A stretch of 64,000 nt of DNA from Micromonospora sp. WMMD980 (GTDB taxonomy: Bacteria; Actinomycetota; Actinomycetes; Mycobacteriales; Micromonosporaceae), in assembly GCF_029626035.1 (NCBI RefSeq), contig NZ_JARUBE010000003.1:248001-312000 (forward strand), read 5' to 3'. Below the pieces are notes generated by a model, which made no database searches, was not told the DNA's origin, and worked only from the letters and a program-made list of their open reading frames with translations. Each line of letters opens with the position of its first letter. Within the stretch, counting starts at the first letter, position 1. The translations under genes and the position numbers were made by a program. Shown here one piece after another: positions 1 to 8,034 of the stretch.

Positions 1-1
1 G

Positions 2-193
2 GCCGGCGTGATCATTTTCCTGGTCTGGCTCTGGCTGAGCAACATCGCCATCCTGCTCGGCGCGGAGTTCGACGCTGAGTTGGAGCGCAGTCGGGCGATC
101 GCCGCCGGGCTCCCCGAGGACAAGGAGCCCTACGTCGAGCTGCGCGACGACCGCAAGCTGCGCAAGAAGCGCAACGTACCCAGCCCTCGCTGA
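2..193 (+). CDS. YihY/BrkB family membrane protein, C-terminal end (5' partial)
   Basis: Open from the left edge to TGA at 191-193, so only the last 63 residues are present. A hydrophobic stretch is followed by LLGAEFDAELER, a signature I recognise from the last transmembrane helix of YihY/virulence factor BrkB proteins, then a charged cytoplasmic tail (KLRKKRNVPSPR) typical of actinobacterial members. These are inner-membrane proteins of uncertain function. A strong terminator follows directly, so it is not cotranscribed with the ROK gene downstream. The N-terminus lies outside the window. Confidence 0.8.
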   Translation, partial: AGVIIFLVWLWLSNIAILLGAEFDAELERSRAIAAGLPEDKEPYVELRDDRKLRKKRNVPSPR

Positions 194-200
194 CCCGACC

Positions 201-242
201 CGCGCCGCCCCGTCCGGAAACCCGGGCAGGGCGGCGCGTTTT
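201..242 (+). terminator. Rho-independent terminator after the YihY gene
   Basis: CGCGCCGCCC (201-210) pairs perfectly with GGGCGGCGCG (229-238) across an 18-nt loop, and TTTT follows at 239-242. It starts 8 nt after the stop codon and separates the YihY gene from the sugar locus. Confidence 0.85.
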
Positions 243-258
243 CATGATCCGGGACCTG

Positions 259-310
259 CTTTTGTTCGTATGGACAAAAGTTTCCATCAGATGTGCCGAA
301 GCTATGGACA
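259..310 (+). promoter_or_regulatory. Operator/promoter module P1 upstream of the ROK-ABC operon
   Basis: An inverted repeat CTTTTGT-N8-ACAAAAG (259-265/274-280) is followed, 17 nt after CAAAAG, by GAAGCTATGGACA (298-310). The same two elements with the same 17-nt spacing recur at 13970-14022 in front of the secreted dehydrogenase operon. TATGGACA also occurs twice here (269-276 and 303-310). A sequence-specific regulator binding both sites is inferred; the nearby ROK proteins are the obvious candidates. Confidence 0.6.
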
Positions 311-331
311 CGTGACCCGGAAGGCTCCTAC

Positions 332-349
332 TGTGTCGGACACGACACA
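332..349. promoter_or_regulatory. Inverted repeat in the leader of the ROK gene
   Basis: TGTGTCG (332-338) and CGACACA (343-349) form a perfect 7-bp inverted repeat around GACA. It lies 48 bp before the GTG start of the ROK gene, where an autoregulatory operator would be expected. No binding data are available here. Confidence 0.4.
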
Positions 350-396
350 TCGCCATTGCGTCGATGTGAACGACTTCGATGCGGAGGTGACTGCCG

Positions 397-1575
397 GTGC
401 GGACGGTCGACCCCCTGCACGTGCGGCTCCTGCGGCTGCTCCGGGACGAGGGCGCGGTCTCCCGCGCCGAGCTGGGTGACCGGCTCCAGATGCCCCGTCC
501 CCGGCTGCTCGCCGAGCTGGAGCGCCTGGTCGCGCTCGGCTACGTGGCCGAGGCCGGGCTGGCCGCCTCCCGAGGCGGGCGCCGCTCCACCCTGGTCGAG
601 TTGAGCCCGCACCTGCGCTTCGCCTCGGTGGACCTGGGCGCCAGCTCGATAGACGTCGAGGTGGTCGACGGCCGCCTGGAGCCGGTGACCGCCTACACCG
701 AACCGGCCGACATCCGCTCCGGCCCCAAGGTGACCCTGCAACGGGTCAACGACCTGCTGCACAAGGCCAAGGTCGACGGCGCGTACGAGCGGCTCGACGC
801 GGTCGGCATCGGCGTCCCCGGCCCGGTGAGCTTCCGTGACGGGGTGCCGGTCTCCCCGCCGATCATGCCGGGGTGGGACCGCTTCCCGGTCCGCGAGCTG
901 CTGACCCGCGAGCACGGCTGCCCGGCCGTGGTCGACAACGACGTCAACATCATGGCGATCGGCGAGCGGCACGGCGGCGTCGCCCACTCGGTCGACGACT
1001 TCCTGTTCATCAAGATCGGCACCGGCATCGGCTGCGGCATCTACCTGCACGGCGAGGTCTACCGGGGCACCGACGGCTGCGCCGGCGACATCGGCCACAT
1101 CCAGGTCGACCCGAACGGTCCGATGTGCTCCTGCGGCAACGTCGGTTGCCTGGAGGCGGTGTTCAGCGGCGCGGCGCTGGCCCGGGAGGCGACCGCCGCC
1201 GCGCGCGCCGAGGTGTCGCCGGCCCTGGTCGAGCGGCTCGCCGCCCGGGGCGCGGTCACCGCGCTGGACGTGGCGCAGGGCGCGATCGAGGGGGACGTCA
1301 CCTGCATCCAACTCATCCGCGACGGCGGCCGGCGGGTCGGCAGCGTCCTGGCCGGGCTGGTCAGCTTCACCAACCCGTCGATGATCGTGATCGGCGGCGG
1401 CCTGGCCCAGCTCGGCCACATCCTGCTCGCCGAGATCCGCAGCGTGGTCTACCGCCGCTCGCTGCCGCTGGCCACCGGCAACCTGCCGGTCGTCCTCTCC
1501 GAGCTGGGCCCACGCGCCGGCGTCGCCGGCGCGGCGGTGCTGGCCAGCGACGTCGCGTTCGGGGAAGCCGCATGA
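397..1575 (+). CDS. ROK family transcriptional regulator
   Basis: 392 residues. Residues 1-70 form a winged helix-turn-helix, followed by a linker with RGGRRS. The rest is a ROK sugar-kinase-like fold with VDNDVNIMAIGERH, KIGTGIGCGIY and the zinc-binding CSCGNVGCLE. ROK regulators sense a sugar or sugar phosphate and usually repress transport and catabolic genes. GTG 397 is chosen because GGAGGTGA (383-390) sits 6 nt upstream. It overlaps the ABC ATPase gene by ATGA, so regulator and transporter are cotranscribed. A clear paralog closes the locus at 20510-21694 (compare EIRSVVYRRSLPLATG with EIRGVVYRRSTPLATG). The ligand cannot be read from the sequence. Confidence 0.93.
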   Translation: MRTVDPLHVRLLRLLRDEGAVSRAELGDRLQMPRPRLLAELERLVALGYVAEAGLAASRGGRRSTLVELSPHLRFASVDLGASSIDVEVVDGRLEPVTAYTEPADIRSGPKVTLQRVNDLLHKAKVDGAYERLDAVGIGVPGPVSFRDGVPVSPPIMPGWDRFPVRELLTREHGCPAVVDNDVNIMAIGERHGGVAHSVDDFLFIKIGTGIGCGIYLHGEVYRGTDGCAGDIGHIQVDPNGPMCSCGNVGCLEAVFSGAALAREATAAARAEVSPALVERLAARGAVTALDVAQGAIEGDVTCIQLIRDGGRRVGSVLAGLVSFTNPSMIVIGGGLAQLGHILLAEIRSVVYRRSLPLATGNLPVVLSELGPRAGVAGAAVLASDVAFGEAA

Positions 1576-3191
1576 CCGAACGCACCGAGCGCAGCGAGGG
1601 CCGTGAGGGCATGCCCGGTCGGCACAGCATGAAGGGGGTGGAGGTGACCGGGAAGGAAACGCCCGCCGTCGCGGGCGAGGTGGTGCTGCGCCTCACCGAC
1701 GTGGTGAAGACGTTCCCCGGCGTACGCGCGCTGGACGGCGTGCAGCTTGAGGTGCGGGCCGGCGAGGTGCACTGCCTGCTCGGGCAGAACGGTGCCGGCA
1801 AGTCCACCCTGATCAAGGTGCTCGCCGGGGTGCACCGGCCGGATTCCGGCGAGGTGGTGTGGCGGGGCGAGCCGGCCGCGTTCGCCGACCCGCAGGCCGC
1901 CATGCGCGCCGGCATCGCCACCATCTACCAGGAACTCGACCTGGTCGACGACCTGTCGGTGGCGGAGAACGCGCTCCTCGGCCACGAGCCGCGCCGGCTC
2001 GGCTTCGTCCGGCGCGGGCTGATGGCCCGGCGTACCCGGCAGATCCTGGCCCGGCTCGGCCACCCGGAGATCCCGCCCGGGCGGCTGGTGCGGCACCTGC
2101 CGGCGGCCGGGAAGCAGATCGTCAGCATGGCCCGGGCGCTGTCCCACGAGGCCCGACTGATCATCATGGACGAGCCGAGCGCGGTGCTGGCCCACGACGA
2201 GGTGGGCAACCTGTTCCGGATCATCCGGGAACTCACCGCGCAGGGCATCGCGGTCATCTACATCTCGCACCGGATGGAGGAGATCCGTGAGATCGGCGAC
2301 CGGGTCACCGTACTCAAGGACGGCCGGACCACGGCGGCGAGCCTGCCGGCGCGCGACACCCCGACCCGCGACCTGGTCGCCCGGATGACCGGGCGGACCA
2401 TCGAGTACGTCTTCCCGCGGCGCCCGGCCGACGACGGCGCCGGCGCGGAGCTGCTGCGGGTGGACGGGCTGACCCGGCACGGCGAGTTCGCCGACGTGTC
2501 GCTCGGCGTGCGGGCCGGCGAGATCGTCGGCATCGCCGGGCTGGTCGGCTCCGGCCGCTCGGAGCTGCTGGAGACGATCTTCGGGGCCCGCCGGGCGCAC
2601 GCCGGGACGGTCCGGCTGGACGGGAAGGCGCTGCGCCCCGGCAGCGTGGGCGCGGCAGTGCGGGCCGGCATGGGCATGGCGCCGGAGGAGCGCAAGAGCC
2701 AGGCGTTGCTGCTCGGCGAGCCGATCTACCGCAACGTCACGCTCGCCACCTTCGGCCGGTACGCCCGCCTCGGCTTCACCGACGCCGGGCGGGAACTCAC
2801 CGAGGCGGACCGGGTCGCCGCGTCGCTGGAGCTGCGGCCGCGCGACGTGCGCCGGCCGGTGCGCACCCTCTCCGGCGGCAACCAGCAGAAGGTGGTGGTC
2901 GGCCGGTGGCTGCTCGGGGGCACCCGGCTGCTGCTGCTCGACGAGCCGACCCGGGGCGTGGACGTGGGCGCCCGGGCCGAGCTCTACCAGGTGATCCGCG
3001 ACCTGGCCGCCCGGGGCGTCGGGGTGCTGCTGGTCTCCAGCGAGGTGCCCGAGGTGCTCGGCCTGGCCGACCGGGTGCTGGTGATGCGGGAGGGCCGGGT
3101 GGTCCGGGAGGCCCCGGCCGGCGAACTCGACGAGAACACCGTGCTCGACCTCGTCATGGCGGGGTCCCTCATGGAAGGCGCACCGGCATGA
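1572..3191 (+). CDS. Sugar ABC transporter ATP-binding protein (RbsA/XylG type)
   Basis: 539 residues with two fused ATPase domains. The first has Walker A GQNGAGKST and a Walker B region IIMDEPSAVL; the second has the signature LSGGNQQK followed by LLLLDEPTRGVDVGARAE. The EERKSQ motif is typical of ribose/xylose/inositol importers. It energises uptake with the permease at 3188 and the binding protein at 4366. ATG 1572 overlaps the ROK stop; the first 25 or so residues (MTERTERSEGREG) are low-complexity, so ATG 1629 or GTG 1644 (after GGGGGTGGAG) could be the true start. The first signature motif is degenerate, as is usual in this family. Confidence 0.92.
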   Translation: MTERTERSEGREGMPGRHSMKGVEVTGKETPAVAGEVVLRLTDVVKTFPGVRALDGVQLEVRAGEVHCLLGQNGAGKSTLIKVLAGVHRPDSGEVVWRGEPAAFADPQAAMRAGIATIYQELDLVDDLSVAENALLGHEPRRLGFVRRGLMARRTRQILARLGHPEIPPGRLVRHLPAAGKQIVSMARALSHEARLIIMDEPSAVLAHDEVGNLFRIIRELTAQGIAVIYISHRMEEIREIGDRVTVLKDGRTTAASLPARDTPTRDLVARMTGRTIEYVFPRRPADDGAGAELLRVDGLTRHGEFADVSLGVRAGEIVGIAGLVGSGRSELLETIFGARRAHAGTVRLDGKALRPGSVGAAVRAGMGMAPEERKSQALLLGEPIYRNVTLATFGRYARLGFTDAGRELTEADRVAASLELRPRDVRRPVRTLSGGNQQKVVVGRWLLGGTRLLLLDEPTRGVDVGARAELYQVIRDLAARGVGVLLVSSEVPEVLGLADRVLVMREGRVVREAPAGELDENTVLDLVMAGSLMEGAPA

Positions 3192-4273
3192 GTGATACCG
3201 ATACCGCACTGCCCGCGCAGTCGCCGCCGGTGGACCGGGCGGAGACCGCCACGGCCGGCCCGGCGGCCCGGCTCTCCTGGTGGCGCGGCGACGGCGGGGA
3301 GGGCGCCAAGCGCAACCTCGGCCTGCTGGCCACGCTCGTGGTGCTGGTGGTCATCGGCGTCCTGACCCGTCCCGACCTCTACGGCGACCCGAACTGGGTG
3401 TGGGGCAACACGCTCACCATCCTCAAGCTCGCCTCGGTGGTCGGCGTGGTCACCGTCGGCATGACCTTCGTGATCATCGGCGGCGGCATCGACCTGTCGG
3501 TCGGCGCGATCGTGGCGCTGGCCGGCGTCTGGTGCACCACGGTCGCCACCCAGAGCTACGGCGCCGGCGGCATGATCTTCAGCGCGCTCACCGTCGGGCT
3601 GGCCGTCGGCGTGGTCAACGGGCTGCTCGTCTCGTACGGGCGACTGGTGCCGTTCATCGCCACCCTGGCCATGCTGGTCGCCGCCCGGGGGCTGGCCGCC
3701 GAGATCTCCGACAAGCAGACCCAGGTTTCCACCAGCTCGTTCATCAACGGCATCGCCACCACCAACGTGCTCGGCATCCCGCTGCTGGTCTACATCCTGG
3801 TCGCGGTGGTCGCGGCCGGTTGGGTGCTGCTCAACCGCACCACCTTCGGCCGTCGCACGGTGGCGGTCGGCGGCAACCCGGAGGCCGCCCGGCTCGCCGG
3901 CATCAACGTCCGCCGGCACACCGTGCTGCTCTACGCGCTGTCCGGCCTCTGCTGCGGCATCGCCGCGGTGATGCTGACCGCGCAGGCCACCTCCGCCCAG
4001 GCGGCGATGGCCAACCTCTACGAACTGGACGCGATCGCCGCCGCGATCATCGGCGGCACGCTGCTCAGCGGCGGGCGGGGCACCATCGTCGGCTCCCTGC
4101 TCGGCGTGATCATCTTCTCCACGATCACCAACCTGTTCGCCATCAACAACCTCTCCGCCGAGGCCCAGAACATGGTCAAGGGCGGCATCATCGTCGCCGC
4201 CGTCCTGGTCCAGCAGGTGCAGTTCCGCAGTCTGACCCAGTTCCTCGCCCGAAACCGGGCCACCACCGGCTGA
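3188..4273 (+). CDS. Sugar ABC transporter permease (RbsC type)
   Basis: 361 residues. After a soluble N-terminus of about 40 residues come roughly ten hydrophobic segments. Family landmarks are GGGIDLSVGAIVAL near the second helix, TTFGRRTVAVGGNPEAARLAGI in the cytoplasmic coupling loop and AAAIIGGTLLSGGRGT. It is the membrane channel for the importer and would form a homodimer with the fused ATPase. ATG 3188 overlaps the ATPase stop by 4 nt, which indicates translational coupling. Confidence 0.93.
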   Translation: MSDTDTALPAQSPPVDRAETATAGPAARLSWWRGDGGEGAKRNLGLLATLVVLVVIGVLTRPDLYGDPNWVWGNTLTILKLASVVGVVTVGMTFVIIGGGIDLSVGAIVALAGVWCTTVATQSYGAGGMIFSALTVGLAVGVVNGLLVSYGRLVPFIATLAMLVAARGLAAEISDKQTQVSTSSFINGIATTNVLGIPLLVYILVAVVAAGWVLLNRTTFGRRTVAVGGNPEAARLAGINVRRHTVLLYALSGLCCGIAAVMLTAQATSAQAAMANLYELDAIAAAIIGGTLLSGGRGTIVGSLLGVIIFSTITNLFAINNLSAEAQNMVKGGIIVAAVLVQQVQFRSLTQFLARNRATTG

Positions 4274-4365
4274 TCCCACCGCGCCACCAGGCCGCCGTCG
4301 ATCCGACGCCGGCCCGGCCCACCACACCCGAAACCACCCCCACCACCTCATCCCAGGAGGTCGTC

Positions 4366-5409
4366 ATGACAAGTGACCTGTCACGCCGCCGGTTGCTCCT
4401 CGGCGGGGCCGCAGTCTCCGCCGGGGTGCTGCTCGCCGGCTGCACGAGCAACGAGCAGTCCCCGACCGAGGCGCAGACCAAGGCCGCCGCGAACAACGCC
4501 AACACCGAGCCGGGCAAGAAGGTGACCATCGGCTTCTCCGCCCCGGCCGCCGACCACGGGTGGATCGCCGCCATCACCAACAACGCCAAGGCGCAGGCCG
4601 GGGCGTACGGCGACGTGGAGCTCAAGTCGGTGGAGGCCGGCGCGGACGCGGCGGCCCAGCGGGCGGCGCTGTCCACGCTGATCTCGCAGAAGCCGGACGT
4701 GATCGTGCTGCTGCCGCACGACGGCAAGGAACTCAACGCGTTCGGCCTGGAGGCGATGAAGGCCGGCATCCCGGTGGTCAACCTGGACCGGGCGTTCCCG
4801 GACGCGCGCGCCTACCGGCTCCAGATCAAGGGCGACAACTACGGCATGGGGGTGGCCGCCGCCACCTACATCGCCGAGCAGCTCAAGGCCAAGGGCGTGA
4901 GCAACGCGGTGATCGGCGAGATCCCCGGCATCGAGTCGCTGGAGCTGACCCAGGAACGTTCCAAGGGCTTCGCCGACACGCTCGCCTCGTACGGGCTGAA
5001 GGTGGCCAACCGGCGGCCCGCCGAGTTCACCGTGGACTCCGGCCAGCAGGCCGCCACCGGGCTGTTCCAGGCCCTGCCGAAGATCGACGCGGTCTGGAAC
5101 CACGACGACGACCAGGGCATCGGCGTGCTGGCCGCGGTCAACCAGGCCAACCGCAAGGAGTTCTTCATGGTCGGCGGCGCCGGCTCGAAGAAGGCCATGG
5201 AGGACATCGCGGCCGACAACACGGTGCTCAAGGCCACCGTCACCTACAGCCCGTCGATGGCCTCCTCGGCCATCTCCCTGGCCCGGCTGATCGGGCAGGG
5301 CAAGGGCATGTCCGATCTGGTGGAACTCCAGGTGCCGAAGGAGATCGTGCTCTCCTCCGAGACGATCACCAAGCAGAACTCGGGCGACTACCTGAAGCTC
5401 GGGTTCTGA
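4366..5409 (+). CDS. Sugar ABC transporter substrate-binding lipoprotein
   Basis: 347 residues. The N-terminus has a Tat-like RRRLLLGG followed by lipobox LAGC (Cys near residue 26), so it is probably an exported lipoprotein. The body is a periplasmic-binding-protein type 1 fold (VTIGFSAPAADHGWIAAI; DVIVLLPHDG; GIPVVNLDRAF; WNHDDDQGIGVL), the ribose/inositol/xylose-binding class. AGGAGG at 4355-4360 sits 5 nt before ATG 4366. The 92-bp gap after the permease holds no evident terminator. The substrate is not determinable; the linked dehydrogenase and inositol-type genes make a cyclitol or glycoside reasonable. Confidence 0.92.
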   Translation: MTSDLSRRRLLLGGAAVSAGVLLAGCTSNEQSPTEAQTKAAANNANTEPGKKVTIGFSAPAADHGWIAAITNNAKAQAGAYGDVELKSVEAGADAAAQRAALSTLISQKPDVIVLLPHDGKELNAFGLEAMKAGIPVVNLDRAFPDARAYRLQIKGDNYGMGVAAATYIAEQLKAKGVSNAVIGEIPGIESLELTQERSKGFADTLASYGLKVANRRPAEFTVDSGQQAATGLFQALPKIDAVWNHDDDQGIGVLAAVNQANRKEFFMVGGAGSKKAMEDIAADNTVLKATVTYSPSMASSAISLARLIGQGKGMSDLVELQVPKEIVLSSETITKQNSGDYLKLGF

Positions 5410-5429
5410 CACACGGGGGGAGACCCAGC

Positions 5430-6659
5430 TTGTCCAGTCACGACAGCATCCTGCGGGTCGGCATGGTCGGCTACGCGTTCATGGGCGCCGCGCACTCACA
5501 GGCGTGGCGCACCGTGAACCGGGTGTTCGACCTGCCGGCGAAGGTGCGGATGTCGCTCGTCTGCGGCCGGGACGAGCCGAAGGTGGCCGAGGCCGCCGAC
5601 CGGCTCGGCTGGGACGGGCACACCACCGACTGGCGCCGGCTCGTCGAGTCCGACGAGATCGACGTGGTCGACATCTGCACGCCGGGGGACAGCCACCGCG
5701 AGATCGCCCTCGCCGCGTTGGCCGCGGGCAAGCACGTGCTGTGCGAGAAGCCGCTGGCCAACACCGTCGCGGAGGCGCGGGAGATGACCGCCGCCGCCGC
5801 GCGGGCCCGGGAGTCCGGGGTCCGTGCGATGTGCGGCTTCAACTACCGGCGGGTGCCGGCGGTGGCCCTGATGCGGCAACTCGTCGCCGACGGGCGGCTC
5901 GGCGAGATCCGGCACGTCCGGGCGGTCTACCTCCAGGACTGGATCGTCGACCCGCAGTTCCCGCTGGTCTGGCGGTTGCAGAAGGACCGGGCGGGCTCCG
6001 GCGCGCTGGGCGACATCGGCGCGCACATCATCGACCTCACCCAGCACGTCACCGGGCAGTCGATCACCGGCGTCAGCGCGCTCACCGAGACGTTCGTGAA
6101 GCAGCGGCCGTTGCCGGCCGGGTCGAGCGGCCTGGCCGCGCAGGCCGGCGGCAACGGCCGGGGCACGGGCGAGGTCACCGTGGACGACGCGGCGGTCTTC
6201 GTGGCCCGGCTCGACGGCGGCGGGCTCGCCACCTACGAGGCGACCCGGTTCGCGACCGGCCGCAAGAACGCCCTGCGCGTCGAGATCAACGGCTCGCGTG
6301 GCAGCGTCGTGTTCGACCTGGAACGCCTCAACGAACTGGAGTTCCTGGACGCCACCCGACCCGCCGCCGAGCAGGGCTTCAACCGGATCCTGGTGACCGA
6401 GCCGGAGCACCCCTACCTGGACGCGTGGTGGCCGCCGGGCCACATCATCGGCTACGAGCACTCCTTCACCCACCAGATGCGCGACTTCGTCGAGGCGGTC
6501 GCCACCGGCGCCGACCCGAGGCCGTCGTTCGCCGACGCGTTGCAGGTGCAGTTGGTGCTGGACGCGGTGGCGCGGTCCGCCGCCGCCGCCGCGTGGGTCG
6601 AGGTGGAGAAGGAGGGGGCCCCGCTTAACGCCTCCGGTAGAGGAGGGGGCCCCGCTTAA
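5430..6659 (+). CDS. Gfo/Idh/MocA family oxidoreductase
   Basis: 409 residues. The N-terminal Rossmann domain (VGMVGYAFMGAAHSQAW) is followed by the family hallmark CEKPLANT at about residues 106-113, then the alpha/beta substrate domain with GDIGAHIIDL and CGFNYRR. Such enzymes oxidise sugars, cyclitols or glycosides with NAD(P), often at C3. TTG 5430 is used because GGGGGGAGA (5415-5423) precedes it; ATG 5463 is too far inside the fold. The last 15 or so residues (EGAPLNASGRGGGPA) and the TAA stop are supplied by an intergenic-type repeat (6611-6660), so the native C-terminus has been replaced or extended. Confidence 0.9.
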   Translation: MSSHDSILRVGMVGYAFMGAAHSQAWRTVNRVFDLPAKVRMSLVCGRDEPKVAEAADRLGWDGHTTDWRRLVESDEIDVVDICTPGDSHREIALAALAAGKHVLCEKPLANTVAEAREMTAAAARARESGVRAMCGFNYRRVPAVALMRQLVADGRLGEIRHVRAVYLQDWIVDPQFPLVWRLQKDRAGSGALGDIGAHIIDLTQHVTGQSITGVSALTETFVKQRPLPAGSSGLAAQAGGNGRGTGEVTVDDAAVFVARLDGGGLATYEATRFATGRKNALRVEINGSRGSVVFDLERLNELEFLDATRPAAEQGFNRILVTEPEHPYLDAWWPPGHIIGYEHSFTHQMRDFVEAVATGADPRPSFADALQVQLVLDAVARSAAAAAWVEVEKEGAPLNASGRGGGPA

Positions 6660-6660
6660 C
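6611..6660 (-). repeat. Two-unit GTTAAGCGGGGCCCC repeat, minus orientation
   Basis: On the minus strand two copies of GTTAAGCGGGGCCCCCTCC are separated by TCTACCGGAGGC. The same dimer layout, with a 12-nt spacer, occurs in the opposite orientation at 8750-8799. The repeat forms the end of the oxidoreductase gene, including its stop codon. GGGGCCCC is itself palindromic, so the unit can form a small hairpin. I recognise it as a dispersed short repeat of Micromonospora genomes; copy number here is two dimers. Confidence 0.75.
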
Positions 6661-6818
6661 AACCCGCCCACACCGTGCGGCGTGCGAGCGCCGCCGACAC
6701 CCTTCCGGCGCCGGCCGGCGAGGGCCCGCCACGGTTGCGCCCCGTGGCGGGGACGAGGCCGGCGTCGGGGGAGCGTGCCGCCGGGATCCTCCGGTCGGCA
6801 CGACCAGCACGGCCCTCC

Positions 6819-6851
6819 GGTGCGGCCGGACCGGGATTCCCCGGCCGCACC
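6819..6851 (+). promoter_or_regulatory. Stem-loop in the leader of the cyclase/ebo operon
   Basis: GGTGCGGCCGG (6819-6829) pairs perfectly with CCGGCCGCACC (6841-6851) across an 11-nt loop. No U-run follows, and the ribosome site GGGGAGG (6872-6878) starts about 20 nt downstream. It could be a processing site, an attenuator or a weak terminator for the upstream gene. The rest of 6661-6885 shows no supportable gene. Confidence 0.5.
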
Positions 6852-6885
6852 GGCGGGGCCGGCATCGACCTGGGGAGGTAACGCG

Positions 6886-8034
6886 ATGCGTACGGGTGTC
6901 TGGCTGGTGGGGGCGCGCGGCTCGGTCGCCACCACCAGCGTGGTCGGGGCGCTGGCCCTGCGGGCCGGGCTCACCCCGTCGACCGGGTGCGTGACCGAGC
7001 TGCCCGAGCTGCGCGGTCCGGCGCTGCCCGGCCTCGGCGACCTCGTCTTCGGCGGTCACGACGTGGCCGCCACCCCGCTGACCAAACGCGCCGAGGCGCT
7101 CGCCGCCGCCGGGGTGCTGCCCGGCCGGCTGGTCGACGCCGTCGCGCCGGAGCTGGCCGGTGTCGAGGCGGCGCTACGGCCCGCGCCGACCGAGGGCACT
7201 CCGGCGGACCGGATCGCCGCCGTGGTCGACGACCTGACCGCGTTCCGCCGACGGCACGACCTGGACCGGGTGGTGGTGGTCAACGTCGCCGCCACCGAGC
7301 CGGCGGCCGAACCGCACCCGGCCCACCACGACCTGGCCGCGCTGCGGGCCGCGCTGACCGGCCCCGCCGACGTGCTGCCGGCCAGCTCCCGGTACGCGTA
7401 CGCGGCGTTCACCGCCGGCTGCCCGTACGTCGACTTCACCCCGTCCACCGGCGCCCGACTGCCGGCGCTGGCCGCGCTGGCCGACGCGCGCGGGCTGCCG
7501 TACGCCGGGCACGACGGCAAGACCGGCGAGACGCTGCTCAAGTCGGTGCTCGCGCCGATGTTCGCGATGCGGCACCTGGCGGTGCGTTCCTGGTCCGGCA
7601 CGAACCTGCTCGGCGGCGGCGACGGCGCGACGCTCGCCGAGCCGGCCGCCAACGCCGCCAAGGTGGGCAGCAAGCAACGGGTGCTCGCCGAGACGCTCGG
7701 CTACCTGCCGCAGGGCAGTACCCGGATCGACTACGTCGAGGAGCTGGGCGACTTCAAGACCGCCTGGGACCTGGTCACCTTCGCCGGTTTCCTGGGCACC
7801 GGGATGCGGATGGAGTTCACCTGGCACGGCTGCGACTCGGCGTTGGCCGCCCCGCTGGTGCTCGACCTGGCCCGGCTCACCGCCGCCGCGCACGCCGCCG
7901 GCCGTCGGGGGCCCCTGGCCGAGCTGGCGTTCTTCTTCAAGGATCCGCTCGGTGCCACCGGCCACGGGCTCGGTGAGCAGTGGGCGGTGCTGCGCGACTT
8001 CGCCGCCGGCCTGCACGCCGGGGTGGACCGGTGA
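6886..8034 (+). CDS. Inositol-3-phosphate synthase-like sugar-phosphate cyclase
   Basis: 382 residues. The N-terminal NAD-binding region (GVWLVGARGSVATT) and the catalytic-core motifs GHDGKTGETLLKS, WSGTNLLGGGDG, DFKTAWD and FKDPLG match myo-inositol-1-phosphate synthases, which convert glucose 6-phosphate to inositol phosphate with bound NAD. The GHDGK and KDPLG lysines are the catalytic type. Start ATG 6886 has GGGGAGG 7 nt upstream. It opens a coupled run (GTGA overlap with the next gene) of ebo-type genes and sits where other ebo clusters carry the cyclase EboD. The product may be a cyclitol other than plain inositol; that is inference. Confidence 0.85.
   Translation: MRTGVWLVGARGSVATTSVVGALALRAGLTPSTGCVTELPELRGPALPGLGDLVFGGHDVAATPLTKRAEALAAAGVLPGRLVDAVAPELAGVEAALRPAPTEGTPADRIAAVVDDLTAFRRRHDLDRVVVVNVAATEPAAEPHPAHHDLAALRAALTGPADVLPASSRYAYAAFTAGCPYVDFTPSTGARLPALAALADARGLPYAGHDGKTGETLLKSVLAPMFAMRHLAVRSWSGTNLLGGGDGATLAEPAANAAKVGSKQRVLAETLGYLPQGSTRIDYVEELGDFKTAWDLVTFAGFLGTGMRMEFTWHGCDSALAAPLVLDLARLTAAAHAAGRRGPLAELAFFFKDPLGATGHGLGEQWAVLRDFAAGLHAGVDR

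Noticed and set aside
6675..6881. Small frame upstream of the cyclase gene.
   Set aside because: Covers the leader with the 6819-6851 stem-loop and encodes GC-biased sequence with no family features.
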